DNA from: an uncultured Collinsella sp.
GTDB lineage: Bacteria > Actinomycetota > Coriobacteriia > Coriobacteriales > Coriobacteriaceae
Assembly: GCA_900546105.1 (NCBI GenBank)
Contig: URBP01000011.1
Span: 1-34,170 of the forward strand
Direction: 5' to 3'
DNA: 34,170 bases
Below the pieces are notes generated by a model. That model saw only the letters and a list, made by a program, of their open reading frames with translations, ran no database searches and was not told where the DNA came from. The position numbers and the translations under genes are program-made. Position 1 is the first letter of the stretch, and each line of letters opens with the position of its first letter. Positions 1 through 7,372 of this stretch are shown one piece after another.

Positions 1-70
1 CGACCATAGCGATAGCGCTTGCGAGGCCGGGTGCGAACTGTCCATGACCGGTAAGAATAAAGCCAACCAT
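1..70 (-). CDS. PTS sugar transporter EIIA, mannose family (N-terminal 23 residues, partial)
   Basis: Only the first 23 codons lie in the window; the gene continues past the left edge. The start reads MVGFILTGHGQFAPGLASAI, typical of EIIA-Man/EIIA-Aga domains, in which the histidine of the early GHG motif (His9 here) carries the phosphoryl group passed from HPr. The ATG at 70 is preceded by a clear GGAAGGG ribosome binding site (about 75-85 on the complement). Because the gene is the first of its transcript at this edge, the rest of a mannose-type PTS operon probably lies to the left. The sugar cannot be told from this fragment. Confidence 0.8.
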   Translation of the reverse strand, partial: MVGFILTGHGQFAPGLASAIAMV

Positions 71-216
71 TCAAATTTCCCTTCCGAAGGTATGTGCAAT
101 ACGAGTCCGATGATTTTCGGAAGCCAGCGGGCGCTCGCCCTTAAAGCTTCTTGGAAAGCGTTCGTTGAAGACCAGTGGTTTCTAAACTGGTAGTAACCAC
201 GTGACGTGTTGTTGTC

Positions 217-225
217 ACTATATCA
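217..225 (-). promoter_or_regulatory. Possible extended -10 promoter for the PTS EIIA gene
   Basis: On the minus strand TGATATAGT matches an extended -10 element (TGnTATAAT) with no good -35. It is about 150 bases upstream of the EIIA start, and the GTGAC-N8-GTCAC inverted repeat (201-218) would overlap its start site, a plausible operator. Confidence 0.35.
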
Positions 226-330
226 CCCCAGAAGAGGACGCTTTCGTTGATTCATACAGTAAAACGTTTTTGCACCGCTCACGGTGATAAATCGACCGTT
301 CACCGCTCGTTAACACTTCTACCTGCAGTT

Positions 331-346
331 TTGAAACCGTTTCGAA
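331..346. promoter_or_regulatory. LacI/CcpA-type operator-like palindrome
   Basis: TTGAAACCGTTTCGAA contains GAAAC-C-GTTTC and fits the catabolite-responsive-element pattern TGNAANCGNWWNCA at all but one position (GA instead of CA). Its place upstream of a PTS gene makes carbon-source control by a LacI-family protein plausible. Inference only. Confidence 0.35.
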
Positions 347-493
347 ATGCTTTGGCAAAAGATCGGATCTTTTCCTGTGTCTAAACAACGTAGGGCGGCT
401 AAATATAGCGTGTAGAAAAAATGCAGGTCATTGTGAAGATTTGTGAATTGGTCTTTTTGACTTAATACCAGTTAGAACCAGTTTAGAAATTAT

Positions 494-523
494 CGGTGAA
501 CGGTAGTTTTCGACCGTTCACCG
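494..523. repeat. 11-bp perfect inverted repeat, 8-base loop
   Basis: CGGTGAACGGT (494-504) pairs perfectly with ACCGTTCACCG (513-523). The right arm is also part of the direct repeat found at 293-305. No T-run follows on either strand, so it looks more like an operator or remnant than a terminator. Confidence 0.6.
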
Positions 524-702
524 GTTACTCGCAATCGTTTGCAGCCGTTTTCCTAGATGAATTGGGGAGACTCGATGAAGCACTTGCGCGGTTGCAGGGT
601 ATTTCAATACTCGTCCATCCCCCGCGCGCCAAACTCCCACTCCCTGAATATGCCATAGCTCTCGCTATTCGTCTCACAAACATTACTTACTCTAATCTGT
701 AA

Positions 703-730
703 TTGTTTATCGTTTATCATTAAGTATGAT
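703..730 (+). promoter_or_regulatory. Promoter of the DUF2975-XRE pair
   Basis: TTGTTT (703-708), a 16-base spacer and TATGAT (725-730) give a sigma-70-type promoter about 40 bases before the chosen start at 772. Confidence 0.55.
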
Positions 731-748
731 ATAAGATACAAGTATCAT
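715..748 (+). promoter_or_regulatory. Operator candidate: three ATGATA half-sites over the -10
   Basis: TATCAT (715-720) and ATGATA (726-731) form a 6-5-6 inverted repeat across the -10 box, and a third half-site TATCAT sits at 743-748 near the start of transcription; GATAC-AA-GTATC (735-746) is nested inside. The XRE protein encoded at 1420 is the obvious candidate binder (autoregulation), which is inference. Confidence 0.4.
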
Positions 749-771
749 CCATGACATCGGTTGGAGGAGCT

Positions 772-1410
772 ATGATCCGCTGGAACGTATCCAAATCGAA
801 TGAAGCCATCAACCGTGAACAGGCAATAGCCGATCTGAGGAAGTTCACTCGCTACTGCAAATGGGCCACAATCTGCACCACCGTGGCGCTCGCCCTGGGA
901 CTCCTCGCAGTCATTGCAATCGACCTTCTACTCATATTGCCTAGCCTCTCCCAAGGGTTCTGTCTCCAATCCGTAGAGCTTAAGGCTGGCGAAGGACCGT
1001 GTCTCGCTCTCGTCGGCACCAACGCACAGACCCCTCTTATGCTTGTCGCCCACGACGGCCACACTGCCATAGGGAGCGTCATGATGACATGTCTCGCGCT
1101 TGCCATCTCGCTAAGTGCATACAGGCTATTCTCCAATATCGAAAAGGCAGGCAGGCCCTTTGACCTCGAATGCATCCGCACACTACGTCAAGTAGGACAC
1201 TTGTTCCTCATTGGCGGCGCCGCCGTGAAACTTTTTGGTGCCATAGTCACGGGGCTAATACTCTCAGGATTTGGCGGCAGCTTTACAGATGCGCTTGGCG
1301 ACCAGCTGCTCGATGCCTCTATGCTCTTTGCAGGCCTGATTATTAGCCTGATTGCCAGCGTCTTCCAGTACGGGTGTATCCTGCAAATACAAGATGACGA
1401 GTTGCTCTAG
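772..1410 (+). CDS. DUF2975 family membrane protein
   Basis: 212 residues. Four hydrophobic segments are visible: roughly residues 24-50, 107-125, 143-170 and 180-205. Between the second and third lies the family's typical stretch, GRPFDLECIRTLRQVG. DUF2975 proteins are polytopic membrane proteins of unknown function, almost always encoded next to a small XRE regulator, as here. The ATG at 772 was chosen because GGAGGAG sits just before it; the in-frame ATG at 751 has no ribosome binding site. The stop is 9 bases before the next gene, so the two are co-transcribed. A role in sensing membrane state for the partner regulator is often supposed but not shown. Confidence 0.8.
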   Translation: MIRWNVSKSNEAINREQAIADLRKFTRYCKWATICTTVALALGLLAVIAIDLLLILPSLSQGFCLQSVELKAGEGPCLALVGTNAQTPLMLVAHDGHTAIGSVMMTCLALAISLSAYRLFSNIEKAGRPFDLECIRTLRQVGHLFLIGGAAVKLFGAIVTGLILSGFGGSFTDALGDQLLDASMLFAGLIISLIASVFQYGCILQIQDDELL

Positions 1411-1419
1411 GGGGAATCC

Positions 1420-1659
1420 ATGATTATTCTGCGGCTCGACCGCATGCTCGCCGAACGCAAGATCTCATCCAAAGAGCTTGCGGAACGCGTGGGTATCTCC
1501 CAGGTCAATATGTCGCGTATCAAGACGGGCAAGGTTTCTGCCGTGCGCTTTTCAACTCTTGACGCGATATGCCGGGCACTCGACTGCCAACCAGGCGATG
1601 TGCTGGAATATATGCCTGACGATGAAGCCGATAACCTTTTTGGACTTAAAGATGAATAG
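1420..1659 (+). CDS. XRE/Cro-family helix-turn-helix regulator (YozG-like)
   Basis: 79 residues, a single HTH domain: recognition region around residues 17-40 (SSKELAERVGISQVNMSRIKTG is spread over it) and the common ending with RALDCQPGDVLEY. Small regulators of this type form a two-gene unit with DUF2975 membrane proteins and probably act on their own promoter. Ribosome binding site GGGGGAA lies 5 bases before the ATG. A strong terminator follows at 1692, so the pair is a complete bicistronic unit. Target genes outside the unit are unknown. Confidence 0.85.
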   Translation: MIILRLDRMLAERKISSKELAERVGISQVNMSRIKTGKVSAVRFSTLDAICRALDCQPGDVLEYMPDDEADNLFGLKDE

Positions 1660-1691
1660 CCATAATTAAGCCGCCAATCACGCCCTCAACG

Positions 1692-1740
1692 CAAATTGCC
1701 CGCCAGAACGACTTCCGTACTGGCGGGCAATTTGTTTTCT
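1692..1740 (+). terminator. Rho-independent terminator after the XRE gene
   Basis: A 15-bp stem (CAAATTGCCCGCCAG, 1692-1706, with its complement at 1720-1734) with a 13-base loop is followed by the T-rich TTTTCT. It lies 33 bases beyond the stop codon at 1659. The gene on the other side (1774, minus) also ends here, so it may serve both strands. Confidence 0.85.
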
Positions 1741-1773
1741 ATCAGCTAGATGCTCGATGAGCCGTGCAACTCT

Positions 1774-2856
1774 TTACGCAAACAGGCCGTAGATGCTGAT
1801 GTTGGCCTTGGCGTAGAGGCCGTTAGCATACTCGGTCCACTTGGAGCTGGCACTCGAAGCCTGCGAGGAATACTGCTGGTAGGCGGTGTAATAGGCGGTC
1901 ATGGCCTGCTTATAGGTAGCGCTATCGGCCGTAAAGGCATCGTCAGCGAAGGCCTTGGCATAGGTGCTATCGGCGTCCTTCCAGGTGCCCTTCTCGCTAT
2001 CCCACTCGTCGCCGGCAAGGTTGATAATATAGTCGGCGTAGTCCTTGCTCGCGGTCTCCTCGTTGCCGTCAGCAGGCTCGGTCGGGGCGGTTGGCATGCT
2101 TGCGGAGCTATCGCCGACCTTCTTCTTGTAGAGCTTCTGCAGCGTCGCGGACTGGCGGACGATCTGCTTGGCCTGGTCCTTGGACACGCCGTACTGTTTT
2201 GCCATGGTCTTGTAGTCGGAGGTGCCGATGGAATCCTCGGCGTACTTCTTCATCTCCTTAGAAGAGACGGTAATGCCCTCGTCCTCGGCAGCGTCGAGCA
2301 GGATCTTGTTGCGCACGTAGGACAGGATGACGTCGGCAGAAGGAGCGGTGTAGTTGCCATCGCTATCCTTGACGGTGTCAAGGCTGTACTGGCTCTCGAT
2401 GGCCTCGCGCGCAGTGATGTCGCTCTTCTTGCCGTTGTAGCTATAGCTTGCCACGGTCGAATCGAGCTGGTCCTCGGTGAGGGTCGCCGAGCCGACACCC
2501 TTACCGCCAAAGCCGCCATTGCCAATAAAGAAGCCGACCACCGCAGCAATCACGATGGCGACCACAAAGGCGGCAATCATCGTCTTCTTATGCTTGGATG
2601 CATGGTCGTCCGTATCGGAGTCGTCCTCGTCCTGCTCCTCGGGCATCAGATTCTCGTCAGCGGCTTCTGCGGCGATCTGAGCCTCCAGACGGGCGTCCTC
2701 TTCCTCGGCCGTCGTGCCAGCTGCAATATGCTCGGCAGACGTACCGGCGACCAGGTCGATCTTCTCGTCCTCATCACCATTGGGGCCTTCGCCGCGCTCG
2801 ATGATCTGGATGCCGTCGATCTCGTCCTTCTCGTCCTTCTTTTGAATCAGACCCAT
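1774..2856 (-). CDS. Membrane-anchored extracytoplasmic protein, SurA/PrsA-N-terminal-like
   Basis: 360 residues. An acidic cytoplasmic N-terminus (about 1-88, rich in Glu/Asp) is followed by HKKT and one hydrophobic segment (about 91-112, MIAAFVVAIVIAAVVGFFIG), then a Gly-rich linker and a soluble helical region. Residues about 120-245 (LTEDQLDSTVASY ... YVRNKILLDAAEDEGITVSSKEMKKYAE ... QYGVSKDQAKQIVRQ) resemble the N-terminal helical domain of SurA/trigger-factor-like chaperones. No parvulin PPIase domain is seen. The C-terminus is Ser/Ala/Tyr-rich. Type II topology (N-in) is inferred. Ribosome binding site AAGGAG precedes the ATG. It stands alone behind the terminator of the isocitrate dehydrogenase operon. 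A chaperone-like role is suggestive only. Confidence 0.6.
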   Translation of the reverse strand: MGLIQKKDEKDEIDGIQIIERGEGPNGDEDEKIDLVAGTSAEHIAAGTTAEEEDARLEAQIAAEAADENLMPEEQDEDDSDTDDHASKHKKTMIAAFVVAIVIAAVVGFFIGNGGFGGKGVGSATLTEDQLDSTVASYSYNGKKSDITAREAIESQYSLDTVKDSDGNYTAPSADVILSYVRNKILLDAAEDEGITVSSKEMKKYAEDSIGTSDYKTMAKQYGVSKDQAKQIVRQSATLQKLYKKKVGDSSASMPTAPTEPADGNEETASKDYADYIINLAGDEWDSEKGTWKDADSTYAKAFADDAFTADSATYKQAMTAYYTAYQQYSSQASSASSKWTEYANGLYAKANISIYGLFA

Positions 2857-2894
2857 ATCAGTTACTCCTTGTTAGGAAACATAGTCCTCAATAG

Positions 2895-2923
2895 AATACG
2901 CCCGACGGAGCGCCGGGCGTATT
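2895..2923 (-). terminator. Hairpin downstream of the isocitrate dehydrogenase operon
   Basis: AATACGCCCG (2895-2904) pairs with CGGGCGTATT (2914-2923), loop 9 bases, between the icd stop at 2983 and the next minus gene start at 2856. The T-tract on the minus side is weak (TTCTATTG), so termination efficiency is uncertain. Confidence 0.55.
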
Positions 2924-2982
2924 GATTCTTAGGTTATACGCAAACACTTAAGTACTATTTAGGCGTTTGCAGCGTGCATACC

Positions 2983-4068
2983 TCAGACCAGGTGCGCGAT
3001 AACGGCATCGGCAAAGGCCTGCGTGCCCACAGCGCCCTCAACGGAGCCGGTCTGGGCACGACGCACGTCACCGGTAACCTGCTCACCCTCGTTGAGCGTG
3101 GCAGATACGGCGGCACGAATGCGATTGGCAGCATCGTTCTCGCCCAGGTGATCGAGCATCATCGCAGCAGAGAGGATCTCGGCCGTGGGGTTGGCGATAT
3201 CCTGGCCAGCGATATCGGGCGCGGAGCCATGCGTTGCCTCGAAGATGGCGCAGTCGGCACCGATGTTGGAGCCGGGGGCCATACCCAGGCCACCTACCAG
3301 GCCGGCGCACAGGTCGCTCACGATGTCACCGTACAGGTTGGGCAACACCAAGACATCGAAGTCGTTGGGGTTTTGGACCAGGCCCATGCAGGTGGCGTCG
3401 ACGATCTTGTCGTTGAACTCGATATCGGGATAGTTGGCGGCCACCTCGCGCGCAACGCGCAGGAACAGGCCATCGGTCGCCTTCATAATGTTGGCCTTGT
3501 GCACGGCCGTCACCTTTTTGCGGCCGCAGCGGCGGGCATACTCAAAGGCATACTCCACAATGCGGCGGCTCTTGGCGATAGAGACCGGCTTGATCGAGAT
3601 CGCGGAATCGGCGGCGAAGGTCTTTTGGCCCGAACGCTCGACGAGCTGCGAGAGCTCCTCGACCTCGGCAGCGCCCTCATCGAACTCGATACCGGCGTAG
3701 AGGTCCTCGGTGTTCTCGCGCACGATAACCAGGTCGACGTCGCGGAAACGCGAGCCGTCGCCCGGCTGCGACAGGCAGGGGCGCACGCAGGCGTACAGGT
3801 CAAAGTGCTTGCGCAGGGCCACGTTGACGCTGCGGAAACCCGTGCCGACCGGCGTGGTGATGGGGCCCTTGATGGCAACCTTGGTCTCGGCGACCGCATC
3901 GAGCACGTGCTGGGGCAGCGGCGTACCAAACTCGTCCATGACGCCGGCACCGGCCTCCTGGACGTTCCAATTAATCTGGACACCGGCAGCCTCGACCACG
4001 CGGCGCATGGCCTGCGTAATCTCGGGACCGATACCGTCACCGGGAATCAGGACTACATCGTGCGCCAT
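2983..4068 (-). CDS. icd: Isocitrate dehydrogenase, NAD-dependent type
   Basis: 361 residues, the full length of the short beta-decarboxylating dehydrogenase family. It oxidises isocitrate to 2-oxoglutarate and CO2. The substrate loop TTPVGTGFRSVNVALR (71-86) carries the Ser and Asn (S80, N82) typical of isocitrate rather than isopropylmalate enzymes; R86, R96, R117, Y124 (RENTEDLYAG), K191 (HKANIMK) and D248/D252 (LYGDIVSD) complete the site. In the nucleotide loop, HGSAPDIAGQDIANP (280-294) has Asp-Ile where NADP enzymes have Lys-Tyr, so NAD+ is the likely cofactor. It is the last gene of a four-gene unit, 6 bases after the preceding stop. Homoisocitrate dehydrogenase is a less likely alternative. 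Confidence 0.85.
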   Translation of the reverse strand: MAHDVVLIPGDGIGPEITQAMRRVVEAAGVQINWNVQEAGAGVMDEFGTPLPQHVLDAVAETKVAIKGPITTPVGTGFRSVNVALRKHFDLYACVRPCLSQPGDGSRFRDVDLVIVRENTEDLYAGIEFDEGAAEVEELSQLVERSGQKTFAADSAISIKPVSIAKSRRIVEYAFEYARRCGRKKVTAVHKANIMKATDGLFLRVAREVAANYPDIEFNDKIVDATCMGLVQNPNDFDVLVLPNLYGDIVSDLCAGLVGGLGMAPGSNIGADCAIFEATHGSAPDIAGQDIANPTAEILSAAMMLDHLGENDAANRIRAAVSATLNEGEQVTGDVRRAQTGSVEGAVGTQAFADAVIAHLV

Positions 4069-4074
4069 AATCTG

Positions 4075-4773
4075 TTACTCCTCGTCTTCGGCGGCCTCAG
4101 ATTTTTTAACGCTAGCACGCTTCTTCTTTTTGGAGAGATCCAGGCCAAAACGTTTAACAAGCATTTCGCAAATCTCGCTCGAACGGGCCTTGAGATAGCT
4201 GCCCTTACCGTTCTCGGCATCGAACTTAAGGCGCAGCGCAAGCTTCTCGGCAACCTCGGCGTCGATCTCGCCCTGGCAAAACTCGTACAGGCAACCGAGC
4301 ATGTCGCGATACTCAAGGTCGCCGTGGTAGCACTGGATGGCCTCGTCCAGGATGGGCCAAGCCTCGCGCGAACGCTCGACGCTCGTGGCACCCCACACGC
4401 ACAGCAGGCGGAAGGCGGCATAGCGCAGCGTGGAGGAGATCTCGTCGAACAGTGCAGTCTCGGCGCCCTCAAAGGCATCGCCCAGCTGCTCGGGGCAGGT
4501 GGTGGCGAGCGCCGTCAGGGCATCGAGGGCCTCCCAGCGGGTCTGCGCCTCGGGGCGGTCGAGCGCCTCGATCAGCGCGGGCACGCAGGGCACGACGCGC
4601 TGCGGATCGCGCTCGGCAAGCAGGTGCAGCACGCGGGCGGCAAACTGGCGGATGCGGCGCGTGGGGCAGCCGAGCTCCTTGACCAGGCGGTCGACGGCGT
4701 TCTCGTTCTCCTCTGCCAGCTGGAGCTGTGCCAGCTCCTCGTCGGTGAGCTGTTCGTCTTTGTTTTCTGCCAT
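4075..4773 (-). CDS. HEAT-repeat-like helical protein
   Basis: 232 residues, no signal peptide or membrane segment. After an acidic N-terminus, paired helices repeat with the pattern seen in HEAT/armadillo proteins, for example RRIRQFAARVLHLLAERDP (about 39-57), PALIEALDRPEAQTRWEALDALTALA (about 64-89) and LFDEISSTLRYAAFRLLCVWG (about 107-127). The C-terminus is a Lys-rich then acidic tail (KKKKRASVKKSEAAEDEE). Such folds are protein-interaction scaffolds; no enzyme motif is visible. Ribosome binding site AGAGGT precedes the ATG. It lies between a small membrane protein and isocitrate dehydrogenase in a tight operon. Specific function unknown. Confidence 0.65.
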   Translation of the reverse strand: MAENKDEQLTDEELAQLQLAEENENAVDRLVKELGCPTRRIRQFAARVLHLLAERDPQRVVPCVPALIEALDRPEAQTRWEALDALTALATTCPEQLGDAFEGAETALFDEISSTLRYAAFRLLCVWGATSVERSREAWPILDEAIQCYHGDLEYRDMLGCLYEFCQGEIDAEVAEKLALRLKFDAENGKGSYLKARSSEICEMLVKRFGLDLSKKKKRASVKKSEAAEDEE

Positions 4774-4788
4774 AGTTACCTCTTCTTA

Positions 4789-5217
4789 CTATTTCTTAGC
4801 GTGCTTGCCAGCACCCTTGCTGTCATCGGTGACCGAGATGAGCTGTCGATCGGCCGCGCCATTGCGACGCGCATGGCGGCGTTCCTCAGCGTCGCCCGCG
4901 TCGGCGGCGGCGCGATGAGCCTTGTTGACGTTAAAGACCTCGTCGTGCTTGCGCCACGGACCGACGGACTCGCCAAAGCTCATCTTAAGGCCGGCGATAA
5001 AGCCGCCGAGCCAGCCGATCGGCGCAAACTGCACCAGCGGGAACAGCGAGAACACCCAGGTCAGCAGGACGACTGCCGCCGCGCCTGCAAAGTTGGCGAT
5101 CCAGTAGTCGCGCTTGGTGATCACGCGCTTTTCGCAGGCCCACTGGCCGCACAAAAAGCCAATGTAGATCGCAAAGAGAAAGAGCACCAGCGCAAGCACC
5201 ACGAACGTCCAGCTCAT
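4789..5217 (-). CDS. Small membrane protein of unknown function
   Basis: 142 residues. A hydrophobic segment at about 3-21 (WTFVVLALVLFLFAIYIGF) is followed by QWACEKRVITKRDYW and a second hydrophobic stretch of about 38-75 that may cross the membrane once or twice (GAAAVVLLTWVFSLFPLVQF and IGWLGGFIAGL). The C-terminal 60 residues are charged and cytoplasmic-looking, ending in KGAGKHAKK. The start at 5217 has GGGGAG upstream and lies 5 bases after the preceding stop; a longer frame to 5253 would overlap the dehydrogenase and has no better start. Not recognised beyond this description; its co-transcription with the dehydrogenase is clear. Confidence 0.65.
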   Translation of the reverse strand: MSWTFVVLALVLFLFAIYIGFLCGQWACEKRVITKRDYWIANFAGAAAVVLLTWVFSLFPLVQFAPIGWLGGFIAGLKMSFGESVGPWRKHDEVFNVNKAHRAAADAGDAEERRHARRNGAADRQLISVTDDSKGAGKHAKK

Positions 5218-5222
5218 GGGCG

Positions 5223-6302
5223 CTACTCCCCGTGATGGTGGCCGCAGCAGCACTCGTGGCCGTCGTCATGGCCGTGGCCGCCGCAGCACTCGTGGTCCTC
5301 GCCGTGATGGTGACCGCAACCGCACTCATGGTCGTCGCCGTGCTCGCCGCAACCGCAGCCTTCCTCGTGAGCGCCATGCTCCTCAGGACGATACTGCGAC
5401 CAGTCCAGACCGGCGGCGATGGCGTCGGCCTCCTCCTTATAGAGGACCGTGATGGCCTGGGTGCCCAGCTTGGCGCCACCGATGGCGTCGAGCATGTCGT
5501 AGAGCGTAAAGGCCACGTCGGCGCCGGGCAGCGCAAGCTCGCGATCGTCGGCATAGGCGAGCGCCAAGCGCAGGTCCTTAATGAAGTGCTCGACCATAAA
5601 GCCGGGCTTGTAGTCGCCGTCGAGTGCCTTGGGCGCCAGGCTCTCCATGGCGCCGGACTTGCCGGTACCGCCCAGGATCATCTGGCGGGTCTTCTCCAGG
5701 TCAAGGCCGCTCAGCTCGGCAAATGCCATGGCGTCTGCCATGCCGACCATGCAGGCGCCCAGCGACACCTGGTTGGCGAGCTTGGCAGCCTGGCCCTTGC
5801 CGGCGCCGTCGAAGCAGCAGATGTTGGCCGCGAAGGTGGCAAGGATGTCGCGGACCGGCGCGATGTCGTTCTCGGTGGCGCCCACGATAGCCGTAAGCGT
5901 GCCGGCGATAGCACCAGACTCGCCGCCGGTGACGGGGCAGTCAAACGCCATGCGACCAGAAACCTGGGCGGCCTCGGCAATGTCACGGGCGAGCTCGGGC
6001 GAGCTCGTGGTGAGGTCGATCAAGACCGCGCCCGGCTTGGTGCACGCGAGCAGGCCGTCGCCCGCCAGGTAGAGCTCCTCAACCTCGGAGGGATAGCCCA
6101 CCATGGTAAAGACGACATCGGCGTTAGCCACGGCATCTGCCGGCGTATCGGCCCAGGCGGCACCGCGCTCGATAAGCGCGGCGGCCTTGGACTTGGTGCG
6201 GTTGTTGACCGTGACAGGATAGCCAGCATCCAGGATGTGGCCGGCGATGGGGGCACCCATAATTCCGGTGCCGATAAATGCGACAGAGAGCTTGTTTGCC
6301 AT
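5223..6302 (-). CDS. Beta-hydroxyacid dehydrogenase (GarR/HIBADH family) with His/Cys-rich C-terminal tail
   Basis: 359 residues, about 60 longer than usual. Residues 1-300 are a normal NAD(P)-dependent beta-hydroxyacid dehydrogenase: Rossmann motif GTGIMG (11-16), substrate signature FDCPVTGGESGAIAG (120-134) and catalytic Lys174 in GKGQAAKLANQ. The family includes tartronate semialdehyde reductase, 3-hydroxyisobutyrate dehydrogenase and glyoxylate/succinic semialdehyde reductases; substrate cannot be fixed here. Residues about 307-359 form an extension with 14 His and 9 Cys, built from repeats of the type DHECGCGHHHGE, which looks like a metal-binding or metal-storage tail (nickel, zinc or copper). 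It is first in a four-gene operon. The preceding 98 bases hold its promoter region, with no clear boxes. The reading frame through the tail is intact. Confidence 0.8.
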   Translation of the reverse strand: MANKLSVAFIGTGIMGAPIAGHILDAGYPVTVNNRTKSKAAALIERGAAWADTPADAVANADVVFTMVGYPSEVEELYLAGDGLLACTKPGAVLIDLTTSSPELARDIAEAAQVSGRMAFDCPVTGGESGAIAGTLTAIVGATENDIAPVRDILATFAANICCFDGAGKGQAAKLANQVSLGACMVGMADAMAFAELSGLDLEKTRQMILGGTGKSGAMESLAPKALDGDYKPGFMVEHFIKDLRLALAYADDRELALPGADVAFTLYDMLDAIGGAKLGTQAITVLYKEEADAIAAGLDWSQYRPEEHGAHEEGCGCGEHGDDHECGCGHHHGEDHECCGGHGHDDGHECCCGHHHGE

Positions 6303-6400
6303 GAAACCTTTCCTTTTGGGTTGGGTGTTGTTACCAGGTTGAATACTCGATGCCAGCGTTTGGGCAGTGAGTTGGGATCGATTACGGCCGCGTTACTTGC

Positions 6401-7354
6401 CTACTGACCGCGCACGCGGCGGGCAATGCGGTCGGAAAGCGACGCCTTGTCGGCGCGGTTCTTACCCCAAAACGCGCAGGCCACCATGCCGGGGCCCACG
6501 TGCGAGCCAATGGTGGGACCCACGGAGCTGCGAATGATCGTGACGTCGGCGCAGCCCTCCTCCTTGCGGATAGCGGCCTCGAGCCAGTCGCCGTCCTTTT
6601 CGGCATCGGCCGTCATGATGGCGATGGGCATGGTGCGGTCGGGCACGTAGTTCTCGCGGAACGACTTGAGGATGGACTTGAGCGCCTTCTTGCGGCCGCG
6701 GTTGACGCCGATCAGCGACAGCGAGCCGGCAAGGTCGTAGGAGAGCTCGGGCTTGACATCGAGCTTTGCCGTGAGCTGCGCCGCCGCGGGCGGAATGCGG
6801 CCGCCGGCAGCCAGCGCATCGAAACTCTCGAGCGTAAAGTAGCCGTGGACGTAGGTCTTTGCCTCGTTTGCCCAATCGACCAGCTGCTTGGCGGTCAGTC
6901 CCGCCGAACGCTGACGCACGGCCTCGAGCGCCAGGAGCGCGCCGGTCGCGCAGGGCAGAGCGTTGTCGACCACGTACAGCTCAAAATCGGGATACTCGGC
7001 ACGCACGGCATCTGCCGCCTGGCACGCGGAGTTGTAGCTCGACGACAGCGCCGAGGTAAAGCACAGGTAGACCGTGGGCGTGCCCTCTTTGGCGCACTCG
7101 GTAAAGAACTCGATATAGCGACCGAGCGACACAGCCGAGGTGGACACGCGGGCACCGGCGCGCATGCGGTCGTAGAACTCCTTGGGCGTGATGCTCGACC
7201 AGATGTCGTCCGTACGCTCCTCGCCATCGATGATAAAGGGGAAGCCCAAGATATCGACATCGAGGTTCGCAGCGACCTCGGGGCTAAAGTCGCAGCAGGT
7301 ATCGACGACGATGCGGCAGCGGTCAGAATGGCCGGTAGATGCAGCCTTGTCCAT
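6401..7354 (-). CDS. DegV family protein (fatty-acid binding)
   Basis: 317 residues, slightly longer than the usual 280-290. It starts the DegV domain with RIVVDTCCDFSPEVAANLDVDILGFPF and has the family's STSAVSLGRYIEFF, TSALSSSYNSA and VDNALPCATGALLALEA stretches in the expected order; GGRIPPAAAQLTAKLDVKPEL is the typical lipid-pocket loop. Members bind fatty acids; in Gram-positive bacteria some (FakB) present them to the kinase FakA for phosphorylation. No fakA is in the window, so this role is inferred from family. ATG at 7354 is favoured over TTG at 7357 because AAGGAG is 8 bases from it. It lies behind the hpf terminator, so it probably has its own promoter or read-through supply. Confidence 0.8.
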   Translation of the reverse strand: MDKAASTGHSDRCRIVVDTCCDFSPEVAANLDVDILGFPFIIDGEERTDDIWSSITPKEFYDRMRAGARVSTSAVSLGRYIEFFTECAKEGTPTVYLCFTSALSSSYNSACQAADAVRAEYPDFELYVVDNALPCATGALLALEAVRQRSAGLTAKQLVDWANEAKTYVHGYFTLESFDALAAGGRIPPAAAQLTAKLDVKPELSYDLAGSLSLIGVNRGRKKALKSILKSFRENYVPDRTMPIAIMTADAEKDGDWLEAAIRKEEGCADVTIIRSSVGPTIGSHVGPGMVACAFWGKNRADKASLSDRIARRVRGQ

Positions 7355-7372
7355 CAAAGCGACTCCTTACGT

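Larger units (their letters stand above)
71..771. other. Repeat-rich intergenic regulatory region
   Basis: About 700 bases between two divergent transcripts with no supportable gene; visibly AT-richer than the flanks. It holds several short repeats: a 13-base inverted pair at 179-191 and 478-490 (ACCAGTTTAGAAA on one strand), a 13-base direct repeat CGACCGTTCACCG at 293-305 and 511-523, ACCAGT/ACTGGT arms at 171-176 and 186-191, and GTGAC/GTCAC arms at 201-205 and 214-218. Such density suggests operators for more than one regulator or a decayed insertion; neither can be settled by eye. Confidence 0.6.

Noticed and set aside
496..702. 68-residue open frame in the left intergenic region
   Set aside because: No ribosome binding site; its start lies inside the 494-523 inverted repeat, and codon use is unlike the host.
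751..771. Upstream ATG of the DUF2975 gene
   Set aside because: No ribosome binding site before 751, while 772 has GGAGGAG.
2974..5235. Very long plus-strand open frame (753 residues)
   Set aside because: Antisense shadow of the isocitrate dehydrogenase operon; such frames arise from GC-rich third positions. The same holds for 16914-20300, 24931-27063, 5232-6407 and 30612-32312 plus.
5226..5384. Tail of the dehydrogenase as a frameshift artefact
   Set aside because: The frame is continuous, and the alternate frames give no better protein; repeats keep the His/Cys pattern, so it is real coding.
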